DNA from: Diogma glabrata
Lineage: Eukaryota > Arthropoda > Insecta > Diptera > Cylindrotomidae
NCBI GenBank assembly: GCA_963693315.1
Contig: OY856186.1
Coordinates: 83,707,676-83,771,675, forward strand
Direction: 5' to 3'
Length of the DNA: 64,000 nucleotides
Made by a program: the position numbers and the translations under genes. Of this stretch, positions 58,103-64,000 are shown piece after piece; position 1 is the first letter of the stretch; every line of letters starts with the position of its first letter. Below the pieces are notes generated by a model that did no database searches, was not told the origin of the DNA, and was given only the letters and a program-made list of their open reading frames with translations.

Positions 58103-60747
58103 TAGACCGACCCATTTTTGTATGGAAATGCAAAATGTTGTTTTTTTTTTTGGGTGCTCAGGGCTAAATTCGTTTATTGGTCCATACTGAATATCCACAC
58201 AAAAAATTGGCCCAATTGGTGCATCCAAGAGCCAGCGCTTTCGCATATAGCAAAACAAGATTCGAAATTTCTTAGCTGTAAATACTCATATCTCAAAAAC
58301 GCTTAATGATATGAAAAAAAAGTTAATGCAAAGCCACGTTTTTTTTCTCAGAATAACAACAAAAAAGTTTTAGTGGAATTTTCTGAATTCGTTCTCAATT
58401 TTTCAAAAAGGCCTCATTGCCTCCAGTGACATTTAGGAAAAAAAAGTTCCAAACAAAACATTAATATTTTTGCTAAACTAACATTTATTTAGAACATACT
58501 TGTAACTTTTATTCAAAAATAAAAAAGTTTTAGAACAAAAGGTCCATTATTTTAAGTATTTCTTCAAATTTTCAGTTTAGCTTAACAGTGTATTTCTAAA
58601 AATATACAAAATCTATTAAAATTAATTAAACACAATATCATATTAATAAAAAAATTATTTGCCTTTAAAAATATTTGCAGAGTCACTTAGAAAAAACAAC
58701 TATTATGGCAAGTGTCAGAATATGAGCATCGATCAATGAATTCCTGACAGTGTAGTTTATCGAGAAAAATTTTTGAAAGTCGAACTTCTACGGTTTTGTG
58801 TTAATTCAATAGTGTTCTCAAAATATGGATGCAAAAACTAATTTTTTAAGAAGCAGTTCAAAAAATTTTAGCTATAAACTGTTAGAAGGTCTTGAAATGG
58901 CATTTGCCTGTAGAGAACATTATTTAATAATTTATTAAAATGTCCATATCTTTTGATTAACTTAACCGAATTTCGTTTAAAAGTTATTGAGCTAAGTAAT
59001 TTTAGTAAATTATTTTTGCACGTTTCAAATTTAGAAGCACACTAAGGTAATGGTAGTAGGTAGACAAAAGCTGATATTCTAGTACGTCTAGAATATTTTG
59101 ACCGAGGTTTGAGTAACAATATCAAAACAGCAATGGAGAAAAAGTTACAATTTCATAATCAAACCCACATGACATCTAGGAAAGCAAATATTTTCAAACT
59201 AGTACCGAATAAAATATATTTAAATTTTTTCGTGTCGACAAATTCTAGATATTTTTTGAAGTAATCTTCGAAAAATTGCAAAATTTCTGTATGAAAACCC
59301 AGATTCTTGGATAGCAAATGAAGAATATTTGAACATTTAACAGCAAATTAAAGGAATTGTGGTCGTAATGCGTAAATGACGTTGCAGAACGGGGAGTAAA
59401 GTTAATGACGGACTACAATAGACATTTTAAGTCAAGATGTAGAACAGAAACCGTTCATCCTTCAAGATGTAGAGAACTATCGACAAAAAATCCTTAAAAC
59501 CAACAAAAAATTCTGTTGCAGAAATCTTGCATGAATATTGGATAACTAAATAAGTGCAACTATAACTTCACTAATAACTAAGTGAAAAATGTGTTGAATT
59601 ATCATTTAACACATCAATTTATAACAAAGTATGGAGTAATCAGCTAAATAGCATGTCGATTTATTACCTTGAATTTTCATTTCAACACTATTTCATATTT
59701 TGTCTAAACATTCTTACATTATATTTTGTTTTGCCTATTTCAAAATATTATATTTAATTTTTGGGTCACCCTATTATGCTGCTAAATTTAAACGTGCAAA
59801 AATAATTTGCTGATATTACTTAGCTCAATAACTTTTAAACAAGTATAAAATCACGAAATTCGGTTAAGTTAATCAAAAGATACGGACATTTTAGTGAATT
59901 ATTAAATAATGTTCTCTACAGGCAAATGCAAATTTCAAGACCTTCTAACAGTTTATAGCTAAAATTTTTTGAACTGCTTCTTAAAAAATTAGTTATTGCA
60001 TCCAAATTTTGAGAATACTAACGAATTAACACAAAACCGTAGAAATCCGGTTTTCAAAAAATTTTCTCGATAAACTACACTGTCAGGAATTCATTGATCG
60101 ATGCTCATATTCTGACACTTGCCATAATAGTTGTTTTTCCTAAGTGACTTTGCAAATATTTTTAAAGGCGAATAATTTTTTTATTAATATGATATTGTGT
60201 TTAATTAATTTTAATAGATTTTGTATATTTTTAGAAATACACTGTTAAGCTAAACTGAAAATTTGAAGAAATACTTAAAATAATGGACCTTTTGTTTTAA
60301 AACTTTTTTATTTTTGAATAAAAGTTACAAGTATGTTCTAAATAAATGTTAGTTTAGCAAAAATATTAATATTTTGTTTGGAACTTTTTTTTCCTAAATG
60401 TCACTGGAGGCAATGAGGCCTTTTTGAAAAATTGAGAACGAATTCAGAAAATTCCACTAAAACTTTTTTGTTATTGTTCTGAAAAAAAAAGTTTGTTCTA
60501 AGAAAGTTAGACAATCACAAAATAAGGTGAGCTTGCATTAACTTTTTTTTCGTATCATTAAGCGTTTTGGAGATATGAGTATATATAGCCGTCAAATCTC
60601 AAATCTTGTTTTACTATATGCAAAAGCGCTGGCTCTTGGATGCACCAATTGACCCAATTTTTTGTGTGGATATTCAGTATGGACCAATAAACGAATTTAG
60701 CCCTGAGCACCAAAAAAAAATCAACATGTTGTTTTTGGGTCGGTCTA
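58103..60747. mobile_element. 2.65-kb palindromic transposon with 8-bp target duplication
   Basis: TAGACCGACCCA (58103) and TGGGTCGGTCTA (60747) are the ends; GTGTTTAT is repeated exactly on both sides (58095-58102 and 60748-60755). Inverted arms of about 940-960 bp (to about 59042, from about 59784) are near complements throughout. The central 740 bp is unique and without a convincing frame. An 8-bp duplication fits hAT, P or Merlin-type superfamilies. No transposase is present, so it is non-autonomous. Confidence 0.85.
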
Positions 60748-60889
60748 GTGTTTATCTCTGTTTATGTTTAGATTTTTTCGTTTCTGATTTTTATTCTAAT
60801 TAGATGAACTTGTATATAGGTTGCTATCATCATCAACTATATATTTGGCTACCGGCAACTTGCGGATAATTTTTCGTAAAAATATAATC

Positions 60890-62375
60890 AAAAAAGGTTT
60901 TTACAAATTAATACTACTAATAAGGCATCTGGGCCAGTTAGTATTCCTTCAATTATTCTTAAAACATTTGCTAAGAAATTAGCACCAATCGTCACTCAAA
61001 TTTTCTATTTCTCATATAAGAAGGGCGTTTTTCACGAAATATGGCAAAATAGTTTATACAGCCAGTTCCAAAGATTAAAGTGCTAGAATGGATCTAAGAA
61101 ATTACAGACCTATATCAATTTTGTCGGTTGGTGCTAAAATATTTGAGAAATACATTTATTATATACTTTATGAAAGACAATACGGTTCCGTAATGGAAGA
61201 GCGACGGGAGATTTATATTCTTTGTCACACATATCTGGACAAGTCGGTTGAAATAGAGGTGAGACTTTCTGTGCTGCTCTTGATATAGCCAAAGCATTCG
61301 ATAAAGAATGGCACAACAATCTTAAATGCTAATTGAGATGTTATCACTTAGACGAGCTTATACCTTATAGAGCTTTATATATAAGCTTAAATTTCAAGAC
61401 AAAGCCGACAGTTTTTATCAGATATCTTTGCAACTAATGCAGAACTTCAAGGTTCCGCTCTTTCCCAAACTCTTTTCTTATCTATATTGACTTGCTGAAT
61501 TGAACGAAAACTCAAGTTTGTAATATTTGTAGGTTATCAACACCTAATATCAAGTCTTAATGAGAACGGGTTAAAGTTTGATTCAAATGATCTTGAAGAG
61601 AAAGAATCTGCTAGACTTCTAGGAATTCAGATTGAAAATAATATGAAGTGGAGTTCTCATATTTATAGTTGAGAACGCTGTTCGAAAATTAGGATTTTTG
61701 GGTCGTTGTCGTAATGTTTTTGATAACGAACAGCGCATTTTAATATATAAGTCATTTATTTGTCCCTGCATTGCATATTGTTCTCACATATGGGGTGTAG
61801 CATACGTAAGTAGTTTGAAGTGTCTTAATTCTTTCAACAATTTATAATTCGATGGGCAATTCAAATCTTACTAACGAGCTTGATTCCTTGTAACATAATG
61901 AGATTTCGCTGATTTGACGGTATTTTACAAAAACACTATGGACGAACGGGCATCTGTACAGATCAAACCCATTTTACCGGAGCCTCCAAACTTTACACGT
62001 TACACCAGAAAATCAATAGCAGTCCACACTTTTACGGTTCGAGTGACAAGATGTAGAACTGTCGTTTTTCAAAGTGACGTTTTTTAACAGAGTATCGCAT
62101 CTTATCAGCGGAATCTTTTCTAATAATTTTAATCTTTAAAACTTTAAAATTAGCATTCATAAAAAACTCCCAAAGAAAATTGAACAATACTCACAAACCT
62201 CAGTTCCCTAGTTAACATCGTATTTTTGGATATCCAGAGATGTAAATCTATAGTTTAATATGTTTAACACTCAACAATGCCTAAATTTAAAATTTAAAAA
62301 AAAACTGAAAAATGATCGGTTAGTGGGGAGTCCGCCCCCGGGACCCTTCTTCCCTTGTGTGCACCTCTGGTTCTT
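60890..62375 (+). pseudogene. non-LTR retrotransposon RT, family A copy 2
   Basis: Starts within the reverse transcriptase: KASGPVSIPSIILK (about 60930), NYRPISILSVGAKIFEKY (61097), ALDIAKAFDKEWHN (motif A, about 61275), SARLLGIQIENNMKWSSHI (about 61610) and the C-terminal FFNRVSHLISGIFSNN (about 62085). Frame changes and stops occur throughout; the YADD region could not be found intact. It belongs to the Jockey/CR1 group by motif style. The 3' tail ends near 62375 and matches the tail at 2300-2400. Confidence 0.75.
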
Positions 62376-62855
62376 AATGTTTCTTATATGCTTAAATTTT
62401 CTTATTGTATCTTATTTTATTCTTAGAACTACATATTCGTATTCTTCAACAAGTAATTTATTTACTTTTAAATTAATACAATTTTACTTTTTTATAGATA
62501 GTTTGTTTGTGATAAAATTAAATAACCATATACCTAGTTTTAATGGTATCAGATGTTTATAAATCATTTAACTTGTATATAATTACATCAATAAGCTGAT
62601 TTATCTTAGGCCATAAATTATAAATTTGACAGCAATTAGTATACAAAAATTGAAAGCGCAGTTAAATATTTAGACCAAAATAAAAACATCACGAAAACCA
62701 TCATCTTTATAAAAAATAAATGGAATCGTGATCGCAAATGCAGTTGAAGGAAATAAAAACGGAATGCAGTTTTTTTATTGTACAATTTAAAACCATACTT
62801 TCTCTTTAACTATTTTATTTTATTTACAAGTATATCTTTTTTTTTCTAATTTAAG
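62376..62855. other. intron or intergenic sequence before the secreted-protein exon
   Basis: AT-rich DNA that ends in a pyrimidine-rich tract and acceptor (TTTTTTTTTCTAATTTAAG, 62837-62855). Confidence 0.5.
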
Positions 62856-63045
62856 GTATAAAATATTATTCTGCTTGTTAGTTACATCAACAATAACTTT
62901 AGCACAATTTAGTCATCCAGCTGTTATTGAAAATGCTGATTATGAAGAATTATTACCACCACAATTTAAAAATCCATTTTATCGTACACCACGTGTGCGA
63001 GAAGCTTTAGAAGCAAGTAGTTGGTTTGGACCTGGAGAAAATCCG
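62856..63045 (+). CDS. exon of a secreted insect protein, continues beyond window
   Basis: A 190-bp exon between acceptor TTTAAG and donor GTAAGC (63046). It reads YKILFCLLVTSTITLAQ, the hydrophobic core and cleavage region of a signal peptide, followed by mature protein with NPFYRTPRVREALEASSWFG. This wording looks like a conserved family of small secreted insect proteins, but I cannot name it. The phase requires two bases from an upstream exon to complete the first codon; the micro-exon at 4746-4750 fits. No following exon is convincing in the last 950 bases, so the gene leaves the window. Codon and residue composition are clearly coding. Confidence 0.7.
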
Positions 63046-63834
63046 GTAAGCATGTTTTTAGTAATTACTGTTATTCACTAAACAAATGTTAAGTAGAATA
63101 TAAGATATTTTCTAAAAATTGACATGTAGACTGTTAAGACTGTTATGCTATGCGATTAGTTTCAATGTACCAGTTTAAAGAATCTAGAATCAAATATCAT
63201 GCTAGACATCTTAAATTAATACAAACTTCATATTGGCTTTAGGCTAAGGCTATAAGTTAATTAATTATTTTGCATAGTTAATTAATTGCAATTTCAAACT
63301 CCTTGTTACAAGTTTTAATATCAAAGTTGTTACAGGTTTGAATGTTATTCGTTCAAAGTGTCTTGTTCCAACTTTAAAATTCCGACATTTAAGGTTTAAG
63401 TTTTAAGCTCATTATTTTAACTGCCAATCTAATATTTAAAAGTAGCATGTTCTTATTTTAAAGTTAGATACATGTTTGCAAAATCTGTGATTCTAATACC
63501 AATCTCCCAGCTTCCAACTATCGAACATACTGGTATTCTGAGATCTGTTTACGATTTTAAGTTCAAACTTTAGCACGGAATATGTTTTAATTTTCTTTTT
63601 CAATTTATATGTCATTTGTAAATATTTGTCAATTATCTGAAACAATCTCCAACAATCTGACAATCACAAATATCCGAAATTAAAAAAGCATATGTTAACC
63701 CGTGATGAGTATCAACCGTATGAAGTAACAGATTTACAACCACAATATTGAACTATTAACCCTTAAGATCCAATCATCAAGCGTATAATTGCAAGTTCTC
63801 AATTCTTTGGTTCAAAACTCTGGGTTTAATGTTA
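63046..63834 (+). other. intron following the secreted-protein exon
   Basis: AT-rich; the only protein-like frame is 63641-63751, discussed as a finding. Confidence 0.45.
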
Positions 63835-64000
63835 TGAGCTCTAAATTTCTGAAATGCTAAGTTCCAAGCTTAAAGTTCCAAGTTTCCAATTAAAAGTTCC
63901 AAACTCCAAGTTGGAAGTTCGAAGTTCCAAGTTATCCAAGTTCCAAGTTACCAGTGATCCAAGTCCCAAGTTCCAATTTCCAAGTTCCAAGTTCCAAATT
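63835..64000. repeat. (AAGTTCC)n heptamer repeat, runs off the window
   Basis: Imperfect tandem AAGTTCC units interspersed with variants (AAGTCCC, AATTTCC), densest from 63890 to the end. A minisatellite in the intron after the secreted-protein exon. Confidence 0.8.

Noticed and set aside
62260..62562. 100-codon plus-strand frame with a hydrophobic C-terminal part.
   Set aside because: It starts in the untranslated tail of the family A element and runs through AT-rich DNA; composition is F/L/Y-rich from poly(T).

Overview
This is AT-rich animal nuclear DNA, almost certainly from an insect. Genes are split by short GT-AG introns, there is a CYP3-clan cytochrome P450 of the insect CYP6/CYP28 type, and the repeats are Jockey, R1, DD41D mariner, hAT, Penelope and Ty3/gypsy elements. 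A dipteran host is my best guess but cannot be proven from this window. One 200-base run of N (12621-12820) is an assembly gap. There are no prokaryotic operons, CRISPR arrays or recognisable tRNA or rRNA genes.

Host genes are few. (1) A P450 gene on the minus strand (29358-52094) can be assembled from eight coding exons into a 499-residue protein with every family motif. Its second intron is about 19.7 kb and is full of transposons. (2) Near the right edge, 62856-63045 (+) is one exon of a secreted protein that continues beyond the window. A TATA box plus a 5-nt coding micro-exon at 4746-4750 matches it in splice phase and would complete a signal peptide. That implies a 58-kb intron with the P450 nested inside on the other strand; this is a hypothesis.

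Left third (1-19 kb): a decayed non-LTR element split by other DNA (1-2400), hairpins and MITE-like repeats, a ruined LTR element with a tRNA-Pro-like primer site (10.87-12.25 kb), then a Jockey retrotransposon whose ORF2 is intact (12.8-16.86 kb), two TIR elements and a dead DD41D mariner (18.27-19.11 kb).

Middle (19-32 kb): a hAT element whose 3' part is interrupted by a 3.56-kb foldback element built from 24 units of 148 bp; a broken non-LTR element; and a 1.16-kb inverted/direct repeat element flanked by a 12-bp direct repeat that contains a convincing hammerhead ribozyme motif; then the 3' exons of the P450.

P450 intron 2 (31.8-51.5 kb): two copies of an unclassified repeat ('X'), each interrupted by an LTR element at a site that is empty in the other; a gag-less Ty3/gypsy copy with 209-bp LTRs; a solo LTR; a Penelope-like fragment; a 1.34-kb palindrome; and an R1 fragment.

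Right end (52-64 kb): a second copy of a repeat seen at 2.9 kb, a foldback element, an R1 copy carrying a MITE, a 2.65-kb palindromic element with a perfect 8-bp target duplication, another non-LTR pseudogene, the secreted-protein exon and a heptamer repeat. Most of the window is layered transposon insertion around two host genes.
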